Below are positions 1 through 7,470 of a stretch of 64,000 nt of DNA, piece by piece; the stretch's first letter is position 1; each line of letters starts with the position of its first letter. The position numbers and the translations under genes were made by a program. This DNA comes from an uncultured delta proteobacterium. GTDB lineage: Bacteria > Desulfobacterota > Desulfovibrionia > Desulfovibrionales > Desulfovibrionaceae. The notes under the pieces were generated by a model, which had not been told where the DNA came from, made no database searches, and saw only the letters and a program-made list of their open reading frames with translations. The stretch lies in assembly GCA_903835685.1 (NCBI GenBank), contig CAILNX010000022.1, positions 1-64,000 on the forward strand, in the 5' to 3' direction.

Positions 1-69
1 CACCCGGCACAACCTCCCCATAAACGGGTGTCCAGAGGGCGAAGCCCTTTGGCCCCCGGAGGGGCTCAC
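1..69 (+). repeat. REP-like repeat, copy 1 (inverted relative to 1659-1727)
   Basis: This copy contains the hairpin-forming core GAGGGCGAAGCCCTTTGG. Its reverse complement reappears with only a few differences at about 1659-1727, so the two copies flank mltG and ruvX in opposite orientation. No coding potential was seen before the mltG stop. Dispersed GC-rich palindromes of this kind are common between genes in Desulfovibrionales (general knowledge). Confidence 0.6.
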
Positions 70-118
70 CCACCCCGGACCACGAACCACCCAAGCCTTG
101 CCCGGCATCCCAGGGCGG

Positions 119-1249
119 TCAGTACGAGCGGTAGGTGTCGCGGTTGCGTTGGCGCTGAAAGCGGGTGACGGCTGCGTTGTGGTCGTCGAGATTGCGGGAG
201 AAGAAGTGGGTGCCGTCGCCCTTGGCCACGAAGTAGAGATAGGGGTGGACCTCGGGCTGGGCGGCGGCCTTGAGGGAGGCCAGGCCCGGGGAGCAGATGG
301 GGCCAGGCGGCAGGCCCGGGCGCTGGTAGGTGTTGTAGGGGTTGGACTTGTCGTCCAGGTGCGCGCGGCGGAGGTTGCCGTCAAAGGCCGGACCCAGGCC
401 GTAGATGGTGGCCGGGTCGGTTTGCAGGAGCATGTTGATGCGCAGGCGGTTGGCAAAGACCCCGGCCACTGGGCCGCGTTCGGTGGCGTTGCCGGTCTCT
501 TTTTCCACGATGGAGCCCAGGATGACCACCCGGCGCAGTTCAGCCGGGTCGGGCGGGCCGCCGGGCTTGAATTCGGGCCAGACCTCCCGGGCCTTGCGGT
601 TGAAGTTGGCCAGCATGGCCTCGACCACGCTGGTGGCGTTGTGCACCTGGGAGCGCACGAAGGCGTAGGTGTCCGGGAAGAGGAAGCCCTCGGCGCTGTC
701 CGAGGGGATGAAGTGGCGGGAGAGCAGGACCGGGTCGGCCATGGCCGTGGCGAAGTCGGAGGCCGAGCAGAGCCGGGCCTCGGCCGCCAGACGGGCCACC
801 TCCCACCAGGGCAGGCCCTCGCGCACGAAGAACTGCACCCGGGTGCCGTAGGTGGTGGTGATGATTTCCAGCACGCGTTCGGGCAGGAGGGCGGTGGAGA
901 GGTCGAACTCGCCCGCGCGCACGGCCGCCCCCTTGCCCTTGGCCTGGGCCAGTTTCACGAAGCGGCGGGAGTCGGTGACGATCCCGGCCTCGCGCAGGTC
1001 CAGGGCCACCTTGGCCAGGCCCGCGCCGGGCAGGATGACCAGGGTGGCGTTGCGCCCGACAGCCTCGGGAGGCAGGTTCAGGAAGCGCCAGTCCAGGTAG
1101 CGGATGGCTCCATAGGTTCCGCCAGCGGCCAGAGAGGCCAGGACCAGGACCCAGATCAGGAATTTCAGGAGCCTTGCGCCGCGCGCAGGTAGCTTTCCAG
1201 GATCTTCACCGCTGCCTGGCTGTCCAAGGCTGCCTTTCGTTTCTTCCAT
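119..1249 (-). CDS. mltG: Endolytic murein transglycosylase MltG (YceG)
   Basis: MltG is an inner-membrane lytic transglycosylase that cuts nascent peptidoglycan strands and so sets their length. The 376-residue protein has one N-terminal membrane anchor (about residues 28-48), then the periplasmic YceG domain. The family's catalytic glutamate lies in ILGSIVEKETG, and the downstream signatures FANRLRINMLLQTDPATIYG and YNTY are intact. The start overlaps the end of ruvX by 85 bp because no later ATG precedes the anchor, so the true start could be a weaker codon nearer residue 20. It is probably cotranscribed with ruvX. Confidence 0.95.
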   Translation of the reverse strand: MEETKGSLGQPGSGEDPGKLPARGARLLKFLIWVLVLASLAAGGTYGAIRYLDWRFLNLPPEAVGRNATLVILPGAGLAKVALDLREAGIVTDSRRFVKLAQAKGKGAAVRAGEFDLSTALLPERVLEIITTTYGTRVQFFVREGLPWWEVARLAAEARLCSASDFATAMADPVLLSRHFIPSDSAEGFLFPDTYAFVRSQVHNATSVVEAMLANFNRKAREVWPEFKPGGPPDPAELRRVVILGSIVEKETGNATERGPVAGVFANRLRINMLLQTDPATIYGLGPAFDGNLRRAHLDDKSNPYNTYQRPGLPPGPICSPGLASLKAAAQPEVHPYLYFVAKGDGTHFFSRNLDDHNAAVTRFQRQRNRDTYRSY

Positions 1250-1581
1250 CCCATTCCCGTTTCTTTGAGTTCGGATTCAGCCGCGGCCGAGGACAGCCGC
1301 TCGTCGAACAGGACCACAGGCGCGGAAAGCCTGCGGCCCAGGCGCTCGGCGAAGTTCCGGGCCTGCCGGGTGGTCAGGGTGTCGTGGCCCTCCAGGTCCA
1401 GGGGCAGGCCCACCACCACGCGCTCCACGCCCTCGGCCTCGGCCACGGCCTTGATGCGCGCGAACAGGTCCTCGGCCCTGGTCCAGGCGATGGTCTCCAC
1501 CGGCCAGCACAAGATGCCCCCGGGGTCGCACAGGGCCAGGCCCACGCGCTTTTGCCCATAGTCCACGCCGAGCACTTTCAT
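1165..1581 (-). CDS. ruvX: Putative pre-16S rRNA nuclease / Holliday junction resolvase-like YqgF
   Basis: RuvX/YqgF is an RNase H-fold nuclease implicated in 16S rRNA 5' processing. The 138-residue protein starts with the diagnostic MKVLGVDYGQKRVGLA, which carries the first catalytic Asp. It continues with VVVGLPLDLEG, FDERLSS and a C-terminal DSQAAVKILESYL holding the last acidic residue. I chose the ATG at 1579-1581 because the upstream in-frame extension (MLRPRFAGKARG) is not conserved in the family. It overlaps mltG, which suggests translational coupling. Confidence 0.92.
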   Translation of the reverse strand: MKVLGVDYGQKRVGLALCDPGGILCWPVETIAWTRAEDLFARIKAVAEAEGVERVVVGLPLDLEGHDTLTTRQARNFAERLGRRLSAPVVLFDERLSSAAAESELKETGMGWKKRKAALDSQAAVKILESYLRAAQGS

Positions 1582-1658
1582 GCCCCGGGCTTTACCCGCA
1601 AACCGGGGGCGGAGCAAGGGCGGGTGGCGGCCCTGCCCTGCGCTCCGCGCCCGGGCGC

Positions 1659-1727
1659 GTGAGCCCCTCCGGGGGCCAAAGGGCTTCGCCCTCTGGACTC
1701 CCGTTTAGGGGGAGACGGTGCCGGACA
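1659..1727 (-). repeat. REP-like repeat, copy 2 (inverted)
   Basis: This is the reverse complement of the repeat at 1-69, with the same GGGCTTCGCCC hairpin core. A related but shorter hairpin (CCAAGGGGCGCGCCCCTTGG) follows at about 1752-1771. Together with the 144-bp leader repeat they fill the gene-free stretch from 1582 to 2040. Confidence 0.6.
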
Positions 1728-1813
1728 CAACCTCCCCTGAAAAGGGGTTCCAAGGGGCGCGCCCCTTGGCCGCCGGAGGCACACCACGCCCCGGCCATCG
1801 AAACAGCCTGACT

Positions 1814-1957
1814 CCCCCCCATTTTCTGCTTGACAACGCCTTTGATGACCCGGCGCTTTTATGGTCACAACTACCGGTGATCGAGGGGTGGGTACCCTGG
1901 CTGTACCCTAGCTCTACCCTATCCCAGGGGTGCTCTGGCGTGAGGGTCATTTTTTCC
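1814..1957 (+). repeat. 144-bp effector leader repeat, copy A
   Basis: This block matches 3613-3756 at all but about seven positions, without gaps. Each copy lies a similar distance upstream of one of the two MDYWL genes (about 84 bp here, about 142 bp for copy B). Inside are three TACCCT hexamers at 1893, 1904 and 1915, spaced exactly 11 bp apart, i.e. on about one DNA face. That suggests a protein-binding array. A TTGACA hexamer sits near 1829 but no convincing -10 follows it. The block has no coding potential; its regulatory role is inferred. Confidence 0.8.
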
Positions 1958-2040
1958 ATCCTACCAAAATATACATCGAGCGGCATACGGCGAGGCCTGC
2001 GTATTTCCAAAAAACACGAGACAACCCTCAGGAGCGCGAC

Positions 2041-2961
2041 ATGGACTATTGGCTGCAAGGATCAAACAGCGGAAACGACGAGGACACGACCCAGGGTACC
2101 GGCCAGGACACGGGCCTGGGCGGCAATGGCCTCATGGACTGGGGCGGGCCTGCGGATACGTTGCCCCCCAAACCCGCAAGAGAGAAGACCCTGGGCGAGT
2201 GGCTCTACCCGGACATGAAGCCCACCCAGGGGTATGGCGGGCCAGGCGACGCCGGGGACGGCGAAGGCTCTGGCCTTGGGTCCGGCAACAAGCGGCGCCG
2301 CGTATCCGCCGCCGGGTTCGACATCGACACCGGGGAGTATGTCGGCCCGGATCGCTACACCCCCATCGGCTTCAACCCGGACACCGGCGAGCCCATCATG
2401 CCCGGGCAGGACCCGGCCCCGGGCAACGAGCCCGAGCCCCTGTACATCCCCCAGGTACTGAAAGACAAACACCCAGCCGCCCGGGTGCTCTGGGCCGTGC
2501 AGACCGGGCAGCTTCCGTACCTGAAAGGCCTGCCCGCCATTGACGAGAACGGGGGGCTGCATCCGGCCTATGCCCGGGCCGTAGGGGGTGGAGAAGAGAC
2601 TTCTGTCTCAGAATATTCCACGCCCTCCCCGCTGAAGAACGCGCAAGACTTCTTCGGGGGTTGCGGTGATTTCGTCCGCAACTATAATGACATGCGAGAG
2701 GCAAACACCATAGGAGCGGATAAATACTTCCATTGCAAAGCCAACTGCGAGGCGACTCAAAGAGGGCCGGGCGGTCGAGCGGCTTCCATCTTGCTCGGTG
2801 AAGGGCGCGAGTATGTGGATGAATACATCAAGGGGGACTCTCGGGAAGAGTGCGACGCCGACCGCGCAGCGAACAGACTCGGCCGGGAGGGCGATCCAGA
2901 TCTGACCTGTGAGGATATTTGCTCCCCTGTACGCCCACCTGCGCTGGATGAAAAGTATTGA
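2041..2961 (+). CDS. Modular effector-like protein with MDYWL/GEWLYP N-terminus and Rhs-toxin-like C-terminal domain
   Basis: The 306-residue protein has no signal peptide. Residues 1-60 (MDYWLQG...PAREKTLGEWLYPDMK) match the start of the gene at 3899 almost motif for motif. Residues 60-130 are a Gly/Pro-rich linker. The last 90 residues carry GADKYFHCKANCEA, a six-Cys segment and CSPVRP. From memory, a similar domain occurs at the C-terminus of some Rhs-family polymorphic toxins; its activity is unknown to me. I chose the ATG at 2041 because it has GGAG upstream and aligns with the paralogue. The next gene is a candidate immunity partner. The toxin role is inferred. Confidence 0.65.
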   Translation: MDYWLQGSNSGNDEDTTQGTGQDTGLGGNGLMDWGGPADTLPPKPAREKTLGEWLYPDMKPTQGYGGPGDAGDGEGSGLGSGNKRRRVSAAGFDIDTGEYVGPDRYTPIGFNPDTGEPIMPGQDPAPGNEPEPLYIPQVLKDKHPAARVLWAVQTGQLPYLKGLPAIDENGGLHPAYARAVGGGEETSVSEYSTPSPLKNAQDFFGGCGDFVRNYNDMREANTIGADKYFHCKANCEATQRGPGGRAASILLGEGREYVDEYIKGDSREECDADRAANRLGREGDPDLTCEDICSPVRPPALDEKY

Positions 2962-3005
2962 CCTATATAAACTAACATGATATCGACTGAAAGCGAGGAG
3001 CGCAC

Positions 3006-3521
3006 ATGAAGAAGAAAACCGGTCTTGCTTTGCTCGTCCTGGCCGCAGTTCTGATCGCCCTGGCCGTGACAACTCACAAACGCCTGGACATCCGGGAGTC
3101 GCAGTACCCCACCATGGCTCAGGCTCGGGAGGACCAGGCGATTCAGCACGGCTGGCTGCCCGAGTTCCTGCCGCCCTCGGCCACGGATATCCGCGAAAGG
3201 CACGACCTGGACACCAACGCCGTGATCCTGCGCTTTCATTTTCCCGTGAATGAGACCGGATTCTGGAATGGGGCCTGTCAGCCCGTGGACCTGGATCAGG
3301 CTGGGCGGCCAGATTTGCGGCCGGATGGGCAGCCGGATGGGCGGCTGACCGCCTCGGCCTCCTGGTGGCCCCAGGACCTGTTTCCGGAACCAGGGGCCAG
3401 CCCGGCCTATGACTTCCTGGCCTGCCCAGCTTCCCCCGGCACGGGTCCCCCGCGCCTTCTCCTGGCCATCGACCCCCGGGCCTCCCTGGCCCTGGCCTGG
3501 TCAGCGGCCAAACGGCCCTGA
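3006..3521 (+). CDS. Membrane-anchored YbbD-like protein, candidate immunity partner
   Basis: The 171-residue protein has one N-terminal signal-anchor (residues 5-22, KTGLALLVLAAVLIALAV) and a presumably periplasmic domain. The motif GWLPEFLPPSATDIRERHD followed by LDTN is, as I recall, typical of small YbbD-like proteins encoded beside Rhs toxin genes. The gene starts 44 bp after the effector-like gene at 2041 behind GCGAGGAGCGCAC and ends at a strong terminator. This is the position expected of an immunity gene. The C-terminal third is Pro-rich. Periplasmic immunity is inferred. Confidence 0.6.
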   Translation: MKKKTGLALLVLAAVLIALAVTTHKRLDIRESQYPTMAQAREDQAIQHGWLPEFLPPSATDIRERHDLDTNAVILRFHFPVNETGFWNGACQPVDLDQAGRPDLRPDGQPDGRLTASASWWPQDLFPEPGASPAYDFLACPASPGTGPPRLLLAIDPRASLALAWSAAKRP

Positions 3522-3545
3522 CCTCAACCAAGAAATGACCCCACC

Positions 3546-3579
3546 GGCGGCCAGAGACCCCTCTGGCCGCCTTTTTTTT
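3546..3579 (+). terminator. Rho-independent terminator
   Basis: A GGCGGCCAGAG/CTCTGGCCGCC stem is followed by eight T residues. It ends the 2041-3521 pair. Confidence 0.9.
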
Positions 3580-3612
3580 GCCCGGCCCATGCCCACAACT
3601 TTTTTCCCTCTA

Positions 3613-3756
3613 CCCCCCCATTTTCTGCTTGACAACGCCTTCGATAACCCGGCGCTTTCATGGTCACAACTACCGGTGATCGAGGGGTGGGTACCCTGGC
3701 TGTACCCTGTCTCTACCCTATCCCAGGGGTGCTCCAGCGTGAGGGTCATTTTTTCC
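3613..3756 (+). repeat. 144-bp effector leader repeat, copy B
   Basis: This is the second copy of the block at 1814-1957, about 95% identical, with TACCCT hexamers at 3692, 3703 and 3714. Between it and the ATG at 3899 the sequence diverges, apart from a shared GGCATrCGG element and a conserved ribosome-binding region. With the terminator before it, it fills the gap 3522-3898. Confidence 0.8.
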
Positions 3757-3898
3757 TCTCCATAGTGGTCGCAAGTCGAAAGGTTGCCCGGACCACGGGC
3801 CCGGCCCTCGCGCCGCGCGGGCCGAGAATATTCGGCATGCGGTATGTGGCACGGTATTTTTATTGTCAAAAGCGCGAAAAAGTCTTAAGGAGAAAGCC

Positions 3899-4990
3899 AT
3901 GGACTACTGGCTGGACGGACCCAACAACGGAAGCGACGAGGACATGACCCAGGATACTCCCCGGGGCACGGGCCAGGACAAGGCCCAGGGCAGCGGCGGG
4001 ACCTTTGGACAGGATGACGGCGGGCTTATTGACTGGGGCTGGCCGGACCAGACCCCGCCCATCAAGGCTCCCCGGGAGAAGACCCTGGGCGAGTGGCTCT
4101 ATCCGAACATGAAGCAGAGCTTCCTGCGGGACCAGCCCGACGAGGGCGGCGGGTGTTTCGGCACGGGCGGCCGGGAGAGGACCCCGGACCAGCCGCCCTA
4201 CCGGAACATGAAACACTGGAACTCTGAGGGGAGCGGACGGGTCATGGAGTTGTCGGCGCAGTCCGCCTCCGAGGATACGCCCCAGACCCAGGCCGAGCCC
4301 CAGGCCCAGGACTGGACCCCGCCGAACTGGACGCCCCTGGATGTGGACATGCCGCCGAGCCGGTCCCTGTCCCTGCCCACCTCGGACGGGGGCTTGGCCC
4401 CGCGCGCTTGGTCGAACGACGAGGGCGGCGGTGGGGCCACGGACCCCGCGAATCAGGACGGCGGCTTCGACTTCGGGAAGTTCTTCGGCCCGGCCGAGGC
4501 CGAGGCGGGGCAGCAAAAGGAATATCAGTACCCGGTCAACGGCACGGAGGACGAACAGGTGGATCACTTAGCCCGGGTGCTGTACCAGGAAACCGCCGGG
4601 ATGCGGCCACGAGGCATGTATCCGACGAGCGGCCACAACGACCGCACCGAATGGGACTACCAATCCTTTCAGGACTTGCAGGACGCGCGCAAACAGATGG
4701 CCGTGGTGGCCATGCGCAACCCCAAGGTGGGGAAGTTGGAGGGAGAGCCGAGCGACCGGCTCATATGGGAGGAATGCCAGGCGGCAGCCAGGGAGGGCAG
4801 GGCCATGGCCCAGGACGTACCCGGGAACGTGAGCAATTATTACATGGTTCAGCGGGGCATGGAGCCTAAAAACCAGCCCAGATGGAGCTATGACAACACG
4901 CTGGCCCAGGAATTTGGCCCCTTCTGGAGTGGACCCAGAGGGGGAATCCCCGAAGGCGATAATGCTTTCATCCGAATTCACAAACATTAG
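3899..4990 (+). CDS. Modular effector-like protein, MDYWL/GEWLYP N-terminus, putative cell-wall hydrolase C-terminus
   Basis: The 363-residue protein has no signal peptide. Residues 1-75 repeat the pattern of the 2041 gene: MDYWLDGPNNG, DED, TQ, GQD, DWG and REKTLGEWLYPNMK. A long low-complexity Gln/Pro/Gly linker follows to about residue 215. The C-terminal 150 residues begin EQVDHLARVLYQETAG and later contain QMAVVAMRN. The spacing is loosely like SleB/CwlJ-type hydrolases, where the Glu would be catalytic, but I rate that assignment weak. I chose the ATG at 3899 because it has AAGGAG and aligns with the paralogue. Two duplicated exported proteins follow. An antibacterial effector role is inferred. 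Confidence 0.6.
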   Translation: MDYWLDGPNNGSDEDMTQDTPRGTGQDKAQGSGGTFGQDDGGLIDWGWPDQTPPIKAPREKTLGEWLYPNMKQSFLRDQPDEGGGCFGTGGRERTPDQPPYRNMKHWNSEGSGRVMELSAQSASEDTPQTQAEPQAQDWTPPNWTPLDVDMPPSRSLSLPTSDGGLAPRAWSNDEGGGGATDPANQDGGFDFGKFFGPAEAEAGQQKEYQYPVNGTEDEQVDHLARVLYQETAGMRPRGMYPTSGHNDRTEWDYQSFQDLQDARKQMAVVAMRNPKVGKLEGEPSDRLIWEECQAAAREGRAMAQDVPGNVSNYYMVQRGMEPKNQPRWSYDNTLAQEFGPFWSGPRGGIPEGDNAFIRIHKH

Positions 4991-5005
4991 GGATGGAGGG
5001 GTGGC

Positions 5006-5599
5006 ATGAAACGATCACGGGCAACGCTCTTCATATTGTTTTGGTTCTGCTTCCTCTCATTGCCTACCCTGGCCTGCGAGGATGACTTTCTGACCAGAAT
5101 GCGAGTCCAGCACCTCGGGCTGTTGTGCGATCTGGGGGACTCGACGTATGTCTTTGAGGAACTGGCCAAAACCCCCGAAAAAGCCCTTTGCGCCTTGGTG
5201 AGGCAACTCAAGCCCACGGCGGAAAGGATCGTCCGGGTCCAGGAGTGGGACAATAAGCTCCAGGCTACGAACCAGGTCTGGCGCATGCGCGCCCTGCGGT
5301 TTTTGACCTGCGGAATGGTGGAGTTCTCCGCCTTCACCCGGATGAGGCCGCAAAAAGAGGCCAAGGAGTCCGAGCAGTATTGGCGGTTTGCCGGGGGGGC
5401 GGACGCTGTGGGGAAAAAGCCGGGGGAGATGGTGGAGGTCTGGTTCTCTCACACCCGGATGTCCACGGCGACCGACTACCTCGCGCCCGTCGAGGCCCAG
5501 AAGGACATCATCCGCCAGTGGCGCGAATGGCTGGTCAAAAACGGCACCAATGCGGGTTGCAGGCCCAACGCCACGGATTACAACCAGTGGTGGTTCTAG
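5006..5599 (+). CDS. Exported Cys-rich protein, candidate immunity (copy 1)
   Basis: The 197-residue protein has a signal peptide ending TLA before CEDDF. It is a clear paralogue of the protein at 5724: both contain EDDF, LC..GDS, ELAK.PEKA.CAL, NQVWR.RALRFLTCG and a nearly identical C-terminus with DIIRQWREWLVKNGTNAGC and PNATDYNQW. Several Cys residues are conserved, as expected for a disulfide-bonded periplasmic fold. It starts 15 bp after the putative cell-wall hydrolase gene. I recognise no named family. Periplasmic immunity against that hydrolase is inferred from position, export and duplication. Confidence 0.55.
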   Translation: MKRSRATLFILFWFCFLSLPTLACEDDFLTRMRVQHLGLLCDLGDSTYVFEELAKTPEKALCALVRQLKPTAERIVRVQEWDNKLQATNQVWRMRALRFLTCGMVEFSAFTRMRPQKEAKESEQYWRFAGGADAVGKKPGEMVEVWFSHTRMSTATDYLAPVEAQKDIIRQWREWLVKNGTNAGCRPNATDYNQWWF

Positions 5600-5634
5600 C
5601 CATCTGGACCTGAAACGAACCGAAGATTGCAACA

Positions 5635-5672
5635 CCCCGGCCGGGCGGGACGTTCGGCCCGGCCGGGGTTCT
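5635..5672 (+). terminator. GC-rich hairpin, possible terminator or attenuator
   Basis: A 12-bp CCCCGGCCGGGC/GCCCGGCCGGGG stem with a short TTCTCT tail lies between the two duplicated exported-protein genes. The weak T-tract suggests partial termination, which would lower expression of the second copy. Confidence 0.5.
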
Positions 5673-5723
5673 CTAGGAACAAGGGCTATGGCCCGGCCAG
5701 AGCGCCGATGAAGGAGCAGGGAC

Positions 5724-6311
5724 ATGAAAAGTCTGGGCGTGACCATATGGATTTTCTTTCTGGCCTGCTCCCTTGTCGGAGCGGCCCAAGTCTGCGAGGA
5801 CGACTTCTCCACTCGGGACAAAGTTAGATATATTGCGATCCTGTGCCAGGCTGGAGACTCTGAGTGGCTCTTCGCCGAACTGGCCAAACAACCAGAAAAA
5901 GCTATTTGCGCCCTGGTGAAGCAACTCAACGCAACAGAAGTGAAGGAGATTGGGCGCGGGGAATGGCGGAAGAAGACCGAGGCCAAGAACCAGGTCTGGC
6001 GCATCCGCGCACTGCGTTTTCTGACCTGCGGCCAGGATTTCACCGCCACAATCCCCTACAGGCCGGACAAGAAAAAGGACCCCGAGGACTATTGGTACTG
6101 GGTGTCCGGCGAGGGGACCTGGACCAGCAAGCCGGGCGATCCGGTCGAGGCCAGGTTCTTCCACACCTGGATGTCCCGGGACATCGACTACATAGCCCCC
6201 GTCGAGGCCCAGAGAGACATCATCCGCCAGTGGCGGGAATGGCTGGTCAAAAACGGCACCAACGCGGGATGTGCGCCCAATGCCACGGATTACAACCAAT
6301 GGTACTTCTAG
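5724..6311 (+). CDS. Exported Cys-rich protein, candidate immunity (copy 2)
   Basis: The 195-residue protein is a tandem paralogue of the gene at 5006. Its signal peptide (MKSLGVTIWIFFLACSLVGAAQV) precedes CEDDF. The C-terminal 45 residues are almost identical between copies while the middle diverges, as expected when copies track different variants of one partner. The stop shares CTAG with the stop of the convergent MetE-like gene, so the two genes overlap by 4 bp. The function is inferred only from context. Confidence 0.55.
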   Translation: MKSLGVTIWIFFLACSLVGAAQVCEDDFSTRDKVRYIAILCQAGDSEWLFAELAKQPEKAICALVKQLNATEVKEIGRGEWRKKTEAKNQVWRIRALRFLTCGQDFTATIPYRPDKKKDPEDYWYWVSGEGTWTSKPGDPVEARFFHTWMSRDIDYIAPVEAQRDIIRQWREWLVKNGTNAGCAPNATDYNQWYF

Positions 6312-7468
6312 GCGTACTTCTCCCGCAACATCCGCGCGGCCTGGGCGATGCTTGTGATCTTGGCCGTGGCGATCTCCTCCACGTTCACGCAGCGGTTGGC
6401 GAAGCAGCCGAACCCGCAGTCGGTGTTCAGGAAGAGCTGGTCCGGGCGATAGTAGACCAGGGCCTTTTCCACCTGGGCCACGATCTCCTCCGGGGTCTCG
6501 ACTTCGACCGTGCGGGGATTGACCACGCCCAGGCCGAGTTCCTGGCCGCTTAAGGCCTTGCCCACCACGGCCACGTCCCCGGCCCGCTCGGTGGCGTACT
6601 CCAGCACGAACTGGTCCACGTGCATGCGGGTGAGCGCGGGCAAAAGCGGGGCGTAGTCCCCGCGCAGGAGCACGTCCTCGCGGGTGCTCCAGTTGCCCCG
6701 GCAGATGTGGATGCCGATGCGCGGCTTGCGCTTGGTGGGCAGGTCCTTGATGACCCGGTTGATGAGTTCGGCGGCAAAGAGCAGTTCAGCACCCGCGTCC
6801 CGGCGGGTGGCCAGGGTGGCTCACATGAAGGTTCGGCGGCCGCACTCCTGGCTCATGACGATCTCGGTGAGCACCGGCTCGTCGAATTGCACGAACTCGC
6901 ACCCGGCCTCGGCCAGATCGATCAACTCCTCGCGCAGGATGCGCACCACGTCGTCGGCCATGGATTTGTGGTTGCGGTAGGCCTTCTTGGTGTAACTGGT
7001 GACGTACATGGACCGGGAGAGCAGGTAGGGGCCGGGCAGGGTCATCTTCACCGGCTTGTCCGTGAGGGACTTCACGAAATGGAAGTCGTCCAGGGCCAGG
7101 GGCTCGCGCCGGGACAGCCGTCCCACGCAAGTCGGGTTGCGGATGGCCGAGGCGGGCACGTCCAGGGTGGTCAGCATTTCCTCGAACCCGGACTTGTCCT
7201 CCACCTCGTCGAGCATTTCGGCCAGGGACATGAGCTTGGTCCCGGCCACCTTTTCGGTGATGAAGGAATAGAAGTTGTCCCTCCGGTGCTCCCCGTCCAC
7301 CAGCAGGTCCAGCCCGGCCTCCTCCTGGATGCGCACGGTGCGGCGCACCTCCTCGTCGGCCACAAGGTCGAACTCGGGCCGGGTCATCTGCCCGAGGCGG
7401 CGGTCGCGCAGGGCTCTCAGCATGGTCTTGGACCGGGGCCAACTGCCCACCTGGGTCGTGGTAAACAT
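6308..7468 (-). CDS. Core-MetE-like methionine synthase (COG0620 type), predicted selenoprotein
   Basis: One reading frame of 387 codons is interrupted only by TGA at 6821-6823 (codon 216). Both sides are clearly one protein: MFTTTQVGSWPRS at the N-terminus, then FDEPVLTEI before the TGA and IHICRGN, VLEYA and NTDCGFGC after it. The four residues expected to bind catalytic zinc in MetE (His and Cys of HIC, Glu, the late Cys) are all present. It lacks the MetE N-terminal half, so it resembles the folate-independent core-MetE group, which takes methyl groups from other donors. Reading TGA as selenocysteine gives 386 residues. It starts 2 bp after the TusA-OsmC gene. Confidence 0.75.
6790..6809 (-). 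promoter_or_regulatory. Candidate bacterial SECIS hairpin (MetE-like gene)
   Basis: The stem starts exactly 11 nt after the TGA. It is a perfect 7-bp CACCCGC/GCGGGUG helix with the six-base loop CGGGAC, which contains the GG expected in the apical loop. The spacing matches the 11-nt gap before the upper stem in E. coli fdhF. It has no bulged U, unlike the classical element. Confidence 0.6.
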
Positions 7469-7470
7469 GG

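Noticed and set aside
1893-1920. TACCCT repeats as a CRISPR array
   Set aside because: Units are 6 bp with 5-bp gaps and only three copies. There are no cas genes and no spacer-like segments.
2041-6311. A complete type VI secretion cluster or Rhs gene
   Set aside because: No Hcp, VgrG, PAAR, sheath or YD-repeat sequences are present in the window. Only the C-terminal domain of the first effector-like gene recalls Rhs toxins.
6308-7468. MetE-like gene as a pseudogene broken by a nonsense mutation
   Set aside because: There is only one stop, it is TGA, the frame stays open on both sides, key residues are intact, and a SECIS-like hairpin follows at the right distance. Selenocysteine is the better explanation, though a sequencing error cannot be excluded here.
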